Assembly: GCF_000241345.1 (NCBI RefSeq)
Contig: NZ_BAED01000012.1
Location: 16,795 to 80,794, forward strand
Direction: 5' to 3'
From: Gordonia amarae NBRC 15530
Lineage (GTDB): Bacteria > Actinomycetota > Actinomycetes > Mycobacteriales > Mycobacteriaceae
DNA length: 64,000 nt
Part shown: positions 18,592 through 27,062 of the stretch, one piece after another
Position numbering within the stretch: the stretch's first letter is position 1
How the letters are laid out: each line of letters opens with the position of its first letter
Translations under genes and position numbers: made by a program
The notes under the pieces: generated by a model
Seen by the model: the letters and a program-made list of their open reading frames with translations, nothing else
Told to the model about the DNA's origin: nothing
The model's database searches: none

Positions 18592-19515
18592 ATGTCCGAG
18601 AGCCTGTCCGGAAAGATCATTCTGTCCGGCAACCAGTACGGCAAGGCCGAGAATCGGGTGGTCCGGATCGTCCGCGACACTCCCCGCCACGAGATCCGAG
18701 ACCTGAACGTATCATCTTGTCTCCGAGGAGATTTCACCGATGCCTACCTGACCGGTGAGCAGAGCAAGGTGCTGCCCACCGACACCCAGAAACACACCGC
18801 GTACGCCTACGCCAAGAAGGTCGGCATCAATTCTCCGGAGGAGTACGCGCTCGCCCTGGCCACCCACTACGTCGACGACATCGAACCCGTCGACGAGGCG
18901 CTGATCGAGGTGGAGGAATTTGCCTGGGAGCGGGCGATCGTCGACGGCGAGGAGCACCCGCACACCTTCGTGAAGGCGTCGGCGGAGGTGCGGACCGTCG
19001 CCGTCACCCATAACAAGGAGAACACCTGGATCGTCTCCGGCGTGAAGGACTTTGTGATCCTCAAGTCGACGGGCAGCGAGTTCAAGGGCTTCCTGGTGGA
19101 TCCGTACACGATTCTGGAGGAGACCGACGACCGCGTGATGGCCACCTCGCTGGTGATGCAGTGGCGGCTGGCCGGCACCGATCCCGGTGAGCTCGGCTTC
19201 GACGGGTTGTTCGCCCGGATCCGGGAGATCGCGATCGCCACGTTCGCGACCGTCCATTCGCTGGCGCTGCAGCAGACCCTGTACCGCATCGGCGAAGCGA
19301 TTCTGGAGGAGTTCGGGCAGGTCGCCGAGGTGCGGCTGTCGGCGCCCAACAAGCATCACTTCGTCTACGACTTCTCCGCGTTCGACGATGTGGAGAACCA
19401 CAAGGAGGTGTTCCACGCTGATGACCGTCCGTACGGCCTCATTCAGGCCGCGGTGTCGCGTGAGGACGCACCCGATGCGGGCCCGGCGTGGGTGACCTAT
19501 CGCAGCTGGCTGTAG
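18592..19515 (+). CDS. Urate oxidase (uricase)
   Basis: A 307-aa cofactor-free oxidase that converts urate to 5-hydroxyisourate in purine breakdown. It shows the duplicated T-fold signature: N-terminal GNQYGKAENRVVRI with the catalytic Lys (about 18), LPTDTQKHTAYAYAKK with the active-site Thr (about 63), and SAPNKHHFVYDFS with the catalytic His near the C-terminus. Length is normal. The ATG at 18592 is favoured over a GTG six bases upstream; AGAGAGG precedes it. It stands alone: no HIU hydrolase, OHCU decarboxylase or xanthine dehydrogenase gene is next to it. A strong hairpin follows. Confidence 0.95.
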   Translation: MSESLSGKIILSGNQYGKAENRVVRIVRDTPRHEIRDLNVSSCLRGDFTDAYLTGEQSKVLPTDTQKHTAYAYAKKVGINSPEEYALALATHYVDDIEPVDEALIEVEEFAWERAIVDGEEHPHTFVKASAEVRTVAVTHNKENTWIVSGVKDFVILKSTGSEFKGFLVDPYTILEETDDRVMATSLVMQWRLAGTDPGELGFDGLFARIREIAIATFATVHSLALQQTLYRIGEAILEEFGQVAEVRLSAPNKHHFVYDFSAFDDVENHKEVFHADDRPYGLIQAAVSREDAPDAGPAWVTYRSWL

Positions 19516-19569
19516 GAAATCTGACGAACTTTCATCAGAGTGAGACATCGACGCGGCTGAAGACCGCGA

Positions 19570-19598
19570 CCGCCGGCTGAGAACTCCTCAGCCGGCGG
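19570..19598. terminator. Bidirectional hairpin between convergent genes
   Basis: Perfect 12-bp arms (CCGCCGGCTGAG and CTCAGCCGGCGG) with a 5-nt loop lie between the uricase stop and the stop of the convergent oxidoreductase gene. There is no clear T run on either side. It probably ends both transcripts. Confidence 0.7.
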
Positions 19599-19608
19599 AC
19601 AGGGTCTG

Positions 19609-20466
19609 CTAGACCCAGCTCGCCAGGGTGTCGGCGATCGGGGTGACCGGGCGGCCCAGCAGTGTGGACAGATCGCCGGTGACCAGCGAGAGCGCCCCCT
19701 CGGCGATCGAGGCGTTCATGCTCGCCAGCATCTCGACGACCTCGGCGGGCAGCCCGGCGGCGGTCAGACCGGCGCGTTCCTCGTCGGCGGTGATCGTCTT
19801 GTACTCCACCGGCTTGCCCAGGACCTGCGACACCGCGGCGGCGAACTCGGGGAAGGTCCAGGCGGAATCGCCGGTGAGCTCGTACCGCTTGCCGTCGTGG
19901 CCGTCGGAGGTGAGGACGATCGCGGCGGCCTCGGCGAAATCTGCCCGCGGTGCGCTGCTGACGAGGGTGCTCTCGCCGACGCTGTTGGCGACGACGCCGG
20001 TGGCCTGCGCGGCACCGAAATCGGACTGGAAGTTCTCGGTGTACCAGCCGTTGCGCAGGATCGTGGTCACCAGGCCCGAGGCGGCCAGGTAGTCCTCGGT
20101 GGCCTTGTGTTCGGGGGCCAGCATCAGCGGGTTGGTGTCGGCGGCGACGACCGAGGTGTAGGTGATGCGGCGGACGCCTGCGGCCACGGCGGCGTCGATC
20201 GCGGCCTTGTGCTGCGGGAGGCGCTTGCCGACCTCGCTGCCCGAGATCAGCAGCACCTCGTCGGCGCCCTGCAGCGGCGCGGCCAGCGTCGACGGGTCGT
20301 CGAGGTCGATGGTGAAGGTGGTCACGCCCTTGTCGGCGAGGGCTGCCAGGCGTTCGGCGTTGCGGCCGAGTGCGCGGATGTCGGCCGCGGCCACTCCGCG
20401 GGCCAGCAGGGCGTCGATGGTGAGGTTGCCGAGGGCTCCGGTGGCTCCGAAAACGGCGATGGTCAT
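19609..20466 (-). CDS. NmrA/QOR2-type NAD(P)H-binding oxidoreductase
   Basis: A 285-aa atypical short-chain dehydrogenase. The nucleotide-binding loop is GATGALG (about 7-13), followed by the NmrA-type RNAERL segment. The pattern HKAAIDAAVAAGVRRITYTS, then EHKATEDYLAASGLVTTILRNGWYTEN, matches the QOR2/YtfG quinone-oxidoreductase group. An open frame runs upstream to 20709, but the ATG at 20466 gives the family length and N-terminus. It lies 32 bp after the dioxygenase gene on the same strand, so both are probably under the MarR regulator. It may reduce a quinone or catechol-derived product. Confidence 0.88.
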   Translation of the reverse strand: MTIAVFGATGALGNLTIDALLARGVAAADIRALGRNAERLAALADKGVTTFTIDLDDPSTLAAPLQGADEVLLISGSEVGKRLPQHKAAIDAAVAAGVRRITYTSVVAADTNPLMLAPEHKATEDYLAASGLVTTILRNGWYTENFQSDFGAAQATGVVANSVGESTLVSSAPRADFAEAAAIVLTSDGHDGKRYELTGDSAWTFPEFAAAVSQVLGKPVEYKTITADEERAGLTAAGLPAEVVEMLASMNASIAEGALSLVTGDLSTLLGRPVTPIADTLASWV

Positions 20467-20498
20467 GTCGGTTACTCCTTCTGGATCGGTTATGCGGT

Positions 20499-21365
20499 TC
20501 ACGCTGCTTGGATGGAACGGATCGAGTTGCCCAGGACCGTCCTGTCGATCACGGAGACGGCCGAGGACGGATCGTCGGCCGCGCCCAGGGTGAGCAGCAG
20601 CGGGACGAAATGGTCGGCGGTCGGGTGGGCCAGGCGGGCCGCGGGAGCCTTGGCGCGGAAGTCGACCAGCGAGTCGATGTCGCCGCGGGTGATGGCGTCG
20701 GCCGCCCACGTGTCGAACTCGTCGAGGGCCGTGCCGAGCGCGGGGTTCCGCAGGACCGCGAAGCTGTGCGTCATGAATCCCGAGCCGATGACCAGGATGC
20801 CGTCGTCACGCAGGCGGCGCAGGCGTTTGCCGAGTGTCAGCAGCGCCTCGGGATCGAGGCTGGGCATCGACAACTGGACGACGGGCACGTCGCCGGCCGG
20901 ATACATCGCCATCAGCGGGATGAACGCGCCGTGGTCAAGGCCGCGATCGACCCAGTGGTGCAGCGGTGTCGTCGGGTCGAGGGCGCCCGCCACCTGCCGG
21001 GCGACGTCGGTTGCGTCGGGCGTCGGGTACTTGAGCGTGTAGTAGCGGGGATGGAAGCCGCCGAAGTCGTAGTACAGCGGGGTGTCCTCGTTGACGGCGG
21101 TGATGGCCGGCGGGGCGCTTTCCCAGTGCGCCGACACGATGACGATCGCCCGCGGCTTGGGCAGGGTCTGACCCCAGTCGAACAGGTCGCGCAGCCACTG
21201 CGCGTCGTCGAGGGTCGGCGGCGCGCCGTGGCTGATGAACAGGCTGGGCAGGGTGCCGTCGGACGGTTGCCACGGGCGATGCTCGCGCGCTTGGGGCAGG
21301 ACATCGGCCACGAGATCGTCGTAGGCGCCTGCGGGGCGGGTGGGGTTGAACGGGTCCACGGACAC
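20499..21365 (-). CDS. Extradiol dioxygenase, class III (LigB / 4,5-DOPA dioxygenase family)
   Basis: A 288-aa protein of the DODA/YgiD family, which opens catechol rings. Likely metal-ligand and catalytic histidines are seen in ISHGAPP, VSAHWES, LDHGAF and GFMTHSFAV. The GTG at 21365 is chosen because GGAGGT lies 9 bases upstream. The longer open frame to 21428 would cross the palindromic operator region. It is divergent from a MarR gene and followed by an NmrA oxidoreductase. That is a common arrangement of a MarR-repressed gene pair responding to quinones, phenols or related electrophiles. Confidence 0.88.
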   Translation of the reverse strand: MSVDPFNPTRPAGAYDDLVADVLPQAREHRPWQPSDGTLPSLFISHGAPPTLDDAQWLRDLFDWGQTLPKPRAIVIVSAHWESAPPAITAVNEDTPLYYDFGGFHPRYYTLKYPTPDATDVARQVAGALDPTTPLHHWVDRGLDHGAFIPLMAMYPAGDVPVVQLSMPSLDPEALLTLGKRLRRLRDDGILVIGSGFMTHSFAVLRNPALGTALDEFDTWAADAITRGDIDSLVDFRAKAPAARLAHPTADHFVPLLLTLGAADDPSSAVSVIDRTVLGNSIRSIQAA

Positions 21366-21383
21366 TTCCTGAACACCTCCTAC

Positions 21384-21431
21384 TTGAATGTTCAACATGA
21401 ACAGTAGCACCTTAACTTGAACAGTCAAGTT
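21384..21431. promoter_or_regulatory. MarR-type operator cluster
   Basis: Three overlapping or adjacent palindromes fill the short gap between the divergent dioxygenase and marR starts: TTGAATGTTCAA (21384-21395), TGTTCA-ACA-TGAACA (21389-21403), and AACTTGA-ACAG-TCAAGTT (21414-21431). All share a TTGAA/TTCAA half-site. The last lies 16 bp before the marR ATG. This spacing fits autorepression by the MarR protein and control of the divergent operon. Confidence 0.8.
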
Positions 21432-21447
21432 GGGTTAGGGTGTGATC

Positions 21448-21936
21448 ATGACCGCAGACGACACCCCCTGGCTCAGCCCCGACGAGCGCGGCGCCTGGCT
21501 GGCCGTCGCGGCACTGATGGTCCGGTTGCCCGCGGCCCTCGACATCCAGCTCGAACGTGACGCCGGGCTGAGCATGTTCGAGTACATGGTGCTGTCGGTG
21601 CTGTCCGAGGAACCGGACCGGACGATGCGGATGAGCGATATCGCCACGTTCGCGTCGTCGTCACTGTCGCGGCTCTCGCACACCGCGAAACGACTGGAGA
21701 AGGCCGGGTATCTGACCCGGCAGCAGGTGCCCGGCGGTGGCAGGCGCACCGACGCCACGCTGACCGACGCCGGCTACGAGAAGGTGCTGGCCGCCGCTCC
21801 GGCGCATGTGCGGGAGGTGCGCCGGCTGCTCGTCGACGTGCTCGATCCGGGCGAGATCGATGTGCTGAGCCGCATCGGGCGCAAGGTGGTCCGGGCTATC
21901 GATCCCGACGACGACGCCTGCGGCGAGGTGTGCTGA
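21448..21936 (+). CDS. MarR family transcriptional regulator
   Basis: A 162-aa winged-helix regulator. It has an N-terminal dimerisation helix (about 15-35), the wHTH with MRMSDIATFASSSLSRLSHTAKRLEKAGYL (about 55-85), the wing QQVPGGGRRTDATLT, and a C-terminal dimer helix. The ATG at 21448 follows a GTG at 21442 in frame and is preferred on spacing. It very likely binds the palindromes just upstream and represses itself and the dioxygenase-oxidoreductase pair. There is no conserved Cys near the N-terminus, so a ligand rather than oxidation may be the signal. Confidence 0.9.
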   Translation: MTADDTPWLSPDERGAWLAVAALMVRLPAALDIQLERDAGLSMFEYMVLSVLSEEPDRTMRMSDIATFASSSLSRLSHTAKRLEKAGYLTRQQVPGGGRRTDATLTDAGYEKVLAAAPAHVREVRRLLVDVLDPGEIDVLSRIGRKVVRAIDPDDDACGEVC

Positions 21937-22037
21937 GCACCACATTATTCGCGATAGTGAACAGAAATGGTATTTACTGACTGCAACTACAGTGCAACGG
22001 TCGCCGAGCGGGACCGGGAGTGGAAGCAGGAGAGCGG

Positions 22038-24407
22038 ATGTCTGCATCACTGTCACCTGCAACGGGCGGCGATGAGCCTACCGGCCGCGGTCCGTGGTCG
22101 CTGGGCATGCCCCGGTTCCCGGGTCCGGCCGAGTCCCGGTTCCGCAGGGCCTTCGCCGCCGCGGGTGCGTCGACGCGGGCCGAGATCCATGTGTTGGTCC
22201 TCGTCATCCTGGCCGTCGGATTCCTGACCAAGCTCGTGACCGGCCACCCCACCACCGTGGGCATCGCCTTCGGGGTCGCCGCCGCGACGCATGTGGCCGC
22301 CCTGCTATGGGGGCGGCACCCGGCCTCCCGGCGGGTGAGCCCGTCGGCCTCGGCAGCGACGTTCGTCGGCACACAGTTGATCACCCTGATCTGCGTGCTC
22401 GTGGTCCACTACGACGGCGGTGCCGCGACCCACGGGTCCCTGCCACACATCGTGGTGTTCGCCGTGCTGATCAGCGTGATCTTCGCCCACCTGACATTCG
22501 GAGCGCTGGTCACGGTGATCGGAGCGTTCATCGGCGTGCTCGTCCTCGGCGAATGGCTGGTGTTCGTGTTCGGCGCCGTCGCCACCAGGCTGAGCGACGT
22601 CGTCCTGTCTGCCGTGATCGTCGTCGGCGGGCTGGTCGCCGCGCGTGAGATCGAACTGATCGCCAGGACTTCCTGGGTGCAGCGCGGCCGGATCGCCACG
22701 CTGCACGAGACCGACGCGCTGACCGGCATCGCCAACCGGATACCCCTGGTCAACGAACTGATCGCCGCCGGCGACAGCCGGGAACCGCTGTCGTTGCTGC
22801 TTCTCGATATCGGCGGCTTCAAGACCTTCAACGACCAGCACGGTCATCTCGCGGGCGACGAGGTGCTCCGGTCGGTCGCGGGTGCACTCCGCGATACGGC
22901 CGACGGGCCGAACACGCTTGTCGCACGCATCGCGGGCAAACGATTCGCGGTACTCTGGCGCGGCGAGCAGATCGATGAGGCGGCAGCCGCGCGGCTGTGC
23001 GGTGCCGCGGCCGCGGTGGCCCGCCGCGGTGCCGGGCGCGACGGACTGTACGTGGCGGCCGGACTCGCCGGGCGCGGCCGAGAGTCCGAGTTCTGCGTGC
23101 AGAACATCGTCCAGCAGGCAGAGGGCGCGCTCCATCGCGGCAGAACGCAGCGCCGGGACATCGTGGCCACCGCGTCCCCCGGCGACGACGCACCCGCCAC
23201 CCCCGCGACCCTCGACATCGAGCACATGCGCCGGCTGATCGCGGAACAGCAGGCGTGCGCGCTGCCGCTGCGCGTGACGTGGCCGTCGATCTCCTTCCAG
23301 AGGCAGCAGCTCGAGGAATCGCCCCGCAACGCCTTCGACGCACAGGGCAGGAGGTTCTCCACGATCGTCCTGCTGATCCTGCTCTGCATGAACATCATCG
23401 GCCTGCTGTTCGGCGGCTTCGTGGGCGAGGATCCGGCGTTCGTATTCCGGGTCGTCTCCTGCATCGGGATACCCGTCATCGTGGTGGCGCTGGTGCTGTT
23501 GCGACTGCCGTCGACGGCCGGCCGGTGGGTACAGATCTTCATCGCCACGATCGTCGCGAGCTGGGCCCTGGGGATGGGAACGTTCATCGTCCTCGGCGAG
23601 CGCGGCCCGGTCGAGTATCCGATCATGGTGCCGATCGCGCTGATCATGAGTGTGCCCGCCGCCCGCGTGGCGTGGCGGGTGGCGTTCCCCGTCAGCTCGC
23701 TGATGCTGGCCGTGACCGTGGTGGTCGAGTTGGTGTTCGCGCCGGTCACCGCGGGCCAGATCCTGTCGGTGACGGTGGCGGTGCTCCTGTGCGTGACCGG
23801 TCTGCGCTCGGCGTTCCGCATCTCGATCCTGCACCGGCATCGCTGGAGGCATTCACAGCAGCTGGAATTCCTGGGCCGCACGGACCTGCTGACGATGCTC
23901 GCCAACCGCCGCGCGTTCGAGGCGCGTCTCGATGAACTCATCTGTGCCGGTGACGACGTCACCGTCCTCCTCTTCGACATCGACGCCTTCGGTGACTACA
24001 ACCGGCAACTCGGACACGCCGCCGGTGACGACTGCCTCGCCCGCATCGGCAGCTACCTGCGATCGGCCGTCCCCACCGGCGCCGGCACCATGGCCGCGCG
24101 CGTCGGGGGTGAGGAATTCGCTGTGCTACTCACCGGAACCGATCACGACAGTGCCCGCACCATCTGGAAAGGATTGTCGGAGTTGGCGATCCCCGGACCC
24201 GATGGTGGGGTCGTCACCGCGTCCGCCGGTGTCGCCGTGCACCACGCCGACAACCCGGGCTGCCCCGAGGCCGCGCAGATCGCCGCCGATCTGTTCGCGC
24301 GCGCCGACCGCGCCATGTACGCGGCCAAACGGTCGGGCCGCAACCGTCTCCGGCTCGCCCCGGCGTGCGCATCCCCGAGCCCGGTGGGCCGCCGCAAGGT
24401 GGCCTGA
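22038..24407 (+). CDS. Membrane protein with two TM-GGDEF units (diguanylate cyclase)
   Basis: A 789-aa protein built as two similar halves. Each has a block of about five or six membrane segments (about 45-205 and 440-600) followed by a GGDEF domain (about 228-370 and 625-775). The second GGDEF has the intact signature VGGEEFAVLL with LANRRAF and DIDAFGDYN, so it should make cyclic di-GMP from GTP. The first has GKRF in place of GGEEF, while IANRIPLV and DIGGFKTFND remain; it is probably inactive and could sense GTP or aid dimerisation. No EAL domain is present. The start at 22038 has CAGGAGAG just upstream. Confidence 0.9.
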   Translation: MSASLSPATGGDEPTGRGPWSLGMPRFPGPAESRFRRAFAAAGASTRAEIHVLVLVILAVGFLTKLVTGHPTTVGIAFGVAAATHVAALLWGRHPASRRVSPSASAATFVGTQLITLICVLVVHYDGGAATHGSLPHIVVFAVLISVIFAHLTFGALVTVIGAFIGVLVLGEWLVFVFGAVATRLSDVVLSAVIVVGGLVAAREIELIARTSWVQRGRIATLHETDALTGIANRIPLVNELIAAGDSREPLSLLLLDIGGFKTFNDQHGHLAGDEVLRSVAGALRDTADGPNTLVARIAGKRFAVLWRGEQIDEAAAARLCGAAAAVARRGAGRDGLYVAAGLAGRGRESEFCVQNIVQQAEGALHRGRTQRRDIVATASPGDDAPATPATLDIEHMRRLIAEQQACALPLRVTWPSISFQRQQLEESPRNAFDAQGRRFSTIVLLILLCMNIIGLLFGGFVGEDPAFVFRVVSCIGIPVIVVALVLLRLPSTAGRWVQIFIATIVASWALGMGTFIVLGERGPVEYPIMVPIALIMSVPAARVAWRVAFPVSSLMLAVTVVVELVFAPVTAGQILSVTVAVLLCVTGLRSAFRISILHRHRWRHSQQLEFLGRTDLLTMLANRRAFEARLDELICAGDDVTVLLFDIDAFGDYNRQLGHAAGDDCLARIGSYLRSAVPTGAGTMAARVGGEEFAVLLTGTDHDSARTIWKGLSELAIPGPDGGVVTASAGVAVHHADNPGCPEAAQIAADLFARADRAMYAAKRSGRNRLRLAPACASPSPVGRRKVA

Positions 24408-24453
24408 CCTCGAACTCCGTTCCCGCCGTCGGGGTGCGGCCTACAATCGGCCG

Positions 24454-25959
24454 ATGAATAACCGTGGCGCAGGCCATCTGTACGTCGTTCATGGGCGGAT
24501 GGGGAGCCTCGATGTGGACGCGAAGGTGATTCCCACCGACGGGTACTTCTCCGTGATGGGCTACTGGCACGACATCACCGGGGACCCGGAGCAGGCGCGT
24601 CCTGCCGGATGGCCGACCGACAACGGATACGCGGTGAGCCAGGTCAACCCGAGTGTCTGGTTCATCAACGTGTTCCAGCGCAGGAAGGGCACCGGCTTTC
24701 GATTGGGAGACCGGGTGCGGCAACTTGTTTCGGAGATCGCCCGTTCGGGGTTGCGACCCACCGAGTCACGGTCCACGCTGCGTATCGCCGTGCCCGTGCT
24801 GGGTATCGGGCGTGGAGGTATGGGGGCGCGCCGTGGTGAGGCGCTCGACGTTCTGCTTCGGGCACTGTGGGATTCGGTGCGCACCGTTGGTGTTGACATT
24901 GTTCTGGTGACACCGGATCCCGCTGTTTTCGGTGCGGCCCAATACCGTCGCCGGACGATCGCCGAATCCGGTACCGGGTCGCTGCCGTGGGGATTGTCGG
25001 CTCCGGCGCTGGCCGAGGCCAAGCGGCTCGGGGTCCTGGCGCGGGACGGGCACCTGGCATTGTTCCTCGGCGCGGGCGTGAGTATGGCTGCGGGACTTCC
25101 GGATTGGGACGGCCTGCTGACCAGGATCGCCGAGCGCACGAAACAGGACTACGGGCAGGTGAAGGCACTCGGATCCCTGGATGCGGCGGAACTGCTGAAA
25201 AGGGATTCCGATCAGCGACAGATAGGCGAGCTTGTCCGCGACATCATCGGGAAACCGAAGAAAATCGCTCTGGCACATGGGATTCTGGCCGGATTCGATG
25301 CGCAGGAGACCATCACCACCAACTACGACGCCCTGTTCGAGTTGGCGGTGGAACAGGCCGGACGGACCACACCGACCGTCCTGCCGTGGGAACCGGCAGA
25401 GGTCGGACGACCGTGGCTGCTCAAATTGCACGGGGATCTTCAGCGGGCGGACAGTATTGTGCTGACGCGGCGGGACTTCGTCCTGTTCGACGCCCGGTCG
25501 CGTCCGGCGGGATCGCTGCTGCAGGCCACCCTGATGACCAGGCATCTACTCATTGTCGGGACGTCGCTGGCCGACGACAACGTCATCCGGCTGGCCATGG
25601 AAGTCGACGACTACCTGCGTCGCAACGGAGTGCGGTCGGCGCAGGGGACATTTATCGACGTTTCCGGAAAGGCCGCGCGACAACGGCTGTGGAGCGAACA
25701 ATTTCACTGGCATGTGTGCGAGGGAGAGGACATCACCCAGCGGGTCCGCCAAATGGAGATCTTCCTCGACGTTGCCGCCGCCTACGCGGCCCGCAACGCC
25801 TCCTGGCTGCTTGATCCTCGTTTCGAGGGCTTGCTCAGCGACAGCGAGCAACGGGTTACCGCAAAGGTGCGATCGGCCCTGGCCCAGGTGCCGGACGCCG
25901 ACAGTGGGCTATTGGTGCCTCTGAAGGAGATCCGCGAACAACTCGGCGGCGCGGGCTGA
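24454..25959 (+). CDS. SIR2-domain protein with N-terminal macro-like domain
   Basis: A 501-aa soluble protein. Residues about 1-175 resemble a macro/ADP-ribose-binding fold: KVIPTDGYFS near the start, and LGIGRGGMGARRGEALDVLLRAL near 115-140. From about 200 follows a SIR2 domain with FLGAGVSMAAGLPDW (NAD-binding), TTNYDALFE and LLKLHGDL. SIR2 domains joined to ligand-sensing domains are known NAD-depleting effectors of anti-phage systems. The catalytic Asn and His appear kept in TTNYD and LHGD. GC content is lower than in the neighbours, suggesting transfer. The ATG is 46 bp after the GGDEF gene. The defence role is inferred from the family. Confidence 0.82.
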   Translation: MNNRGAGHLYVVHGRMGSLDVDAKVIPTDGYFSVMGYWHDITGDPEQARPAGWPTDNGYAVSQVNPSVWFINVFQRRKGTGFRLGDRVRQLVSEIARSGLRPTESRSTLRIAVPVLGIGRGGMGARRGEALDVLLRALWDSVRTVGVDIVLVTPDPAVFGAAQYRRRTIAESGTGSLPWGLSAPALAEAKRLGVLARDGHLALFLGAGVSMAAGLPDWDGLLTRIAERTKQDYGQVKALGSLDAAELLKRDSDQRQIGELVRDIIGKPKKIALAHGILAGFDAQETITTNYDALFELAVEQAGRTTPTVLPWEPAEVGRPWLLKLHGDLQRADSIVLTRRDFVLFDARSRPAGSLLQATLMTRHLLIVGTSLADDNVIRLAMEVDDYLRRNGVRSAQGTFIDVSGKAARQRLWSEQFHWHVCEGEDITQRVRQMEIFLDVAAAYAARNASWLLDPRFEGLLSDSEQRVTAKVRSALAQVPDADSGLLVPLKEIREQLGGAG

Positions 25960-25973
25960 GCGTGGACCCATGA

Positions 25974-26537
25974 TCAGGCGGTGCGTTTCGCGGCCGAGGC
26001 ATGGAAGGCGTCGAGGAATCGTGAACGCAGCCTGTCGGTTTCGGACTCCTCCGCGAGCTTGCGTGCGGCCACGAGCCCACCGTGCGTCGGACAGTCCGCC
26101 GGATTCTCGTCGCATTCGTCGGCGAAGCACGCCTGGTAGGCATCGGCCACCGCCCATGCCGCGAGGCGGACGGCACGCATCTCGTTGTCGAAAGCGAACT
26201 CGACGAACGGTGTGCCTGCTTGGGCGGTGAGCCAGTTGAGGGCCTCTCGTTTGGTCTGGGCGCTATTGGCCCAGCTTCGGGATTCCGCCAAATCCCTTTC
26301 GGCCGCGTACTCGTCACCGCTGCGCCGGGCGTGAGCGGCGTCGGCGGCGGCCATGCCGGACTGTTCCTCCTCGTGGTCGATCGAGTCCATGATCAGGTCC
26401 GGGTCGTTGCCGAGCGCGAACGCCACCTGCGCGGGCGTGAGGGTGCCGATCGGTTGGTCGAGGTGCATCGCCATCAGATGCCGCTTACCGACCCCGTAGC
26501 CGGTGATGTCCTCGGGGTGATCCGGTCCCGGCGGCAT
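25974..26537 (-). CDS. Hypothetical protein
   Basis: A 187-aa protein of no recognised family. It is helical and acidic, with a stretch EQSGMAAADAAHARRSGDEYAAERDLAESR in the middle, a cluster CFADECDENPADCPTHGG (four Cys/His that could bind metal), and a C-terminal helix. The ATG at 26537 has GAGGAG six bases upstream; an in-frame ATG at 26555 is also possible. It converges on the SIR2 gene with only 14 bp between stops. It lies in the same lower-GC islet, so it may have been acquired with it. Confidence 0.6.
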   Translation of the reverse strand: MPPGPDHPEDITGYGVGKRHLMAMHLDQPIGTLTPAQVAFALGNDPDLIMDSIDHEEEQSGMAAADAAHARRSGDEYAAERDLAESRSWANSAQTKREALNWLTAQAGTPFVEFAFDNEMRAVRLAAWAVADAYQACFADECDENPADCPTHGGLVAARKLAEESETDRLRSRFLDAFHASAAKRTA

Positions 26538-26597
26538 GTCGATCTCCTCGTTCATGGTGCCGAGTCTAGGAACGGGGTCGGACAATTGAGCCTACGG

Positions 26598-27062
26598 TCA
26601 GTCCGGGTCGGGGGCTTCTGCCTCGCGCTGCATGGCCTTGGTCACCAGCACCGGACGAGGGGTGATCGTCGGCAGCGAGAACTCGAACGGGAACGAGGAT
26701 GACGCCTGGAGGAGGACCCCCCGGCAGTGGTCCCACAATATGTGTGAGGCCCACGATCCGAACCGCTTCAGTGCTTCGTCCAGCGCGTCGTCCGATTCGA
26801 GATCCGGGGCAACATCGGGCTGGAACCTCACCAGGACGCGGCCGGCAGCCGTGACGAACCAGTCGCCGGTCGGCTGGATGATTTCGCCGGTGAGCAGCAG
26901 GCCACGCTCGGAATTCCGCGCGAAGGAATCGGCGAAGATCTGCCAGCCGAGGTCGTGATCACCATCCTGGCCCTTCGGACCAGGCAGTATCAACAGTCGG
27001 AGTGTGGTCAGGCCGCAGATCTGGGCAGCCGGCCAGGAATCATCCCAATCGCCTGTCGCCAT
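26598..27062 (-). CDS. Hypothetical protein coupled to an XRE regulator
   Basis: A 154-aa protein, not recognised. It has a mixed alpha/beta pattern with conserved-looking segments GRVLVRFQPD and FGSWASHILWDHCRGVLLQASSSFPFEF. There is no signal peptide or membrane segment. Its ATG overlaps the stop of the XRE gene (ATGA), so the two are cotranslated. A regulator followed by a small coupled protein resembles a toxin-antitoxin pair in reversed order, but nothing in this sequence identifies a toxin fold. Confidence 0.65.
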   Translation of the reverse strand: MATGDWDDSWPAAQICGLTTLRLLILPGPKGQDGDHDLGWQIFADSFARNSERGLLLTGEIIQPTGDWFVTAAGRVLVRFQPDVAPDLESDDALDEALKRFGSWASHILWDHCRGVLLQASSSFPFEFSLPTITPRPVLVTKAMQREAEAPDPD

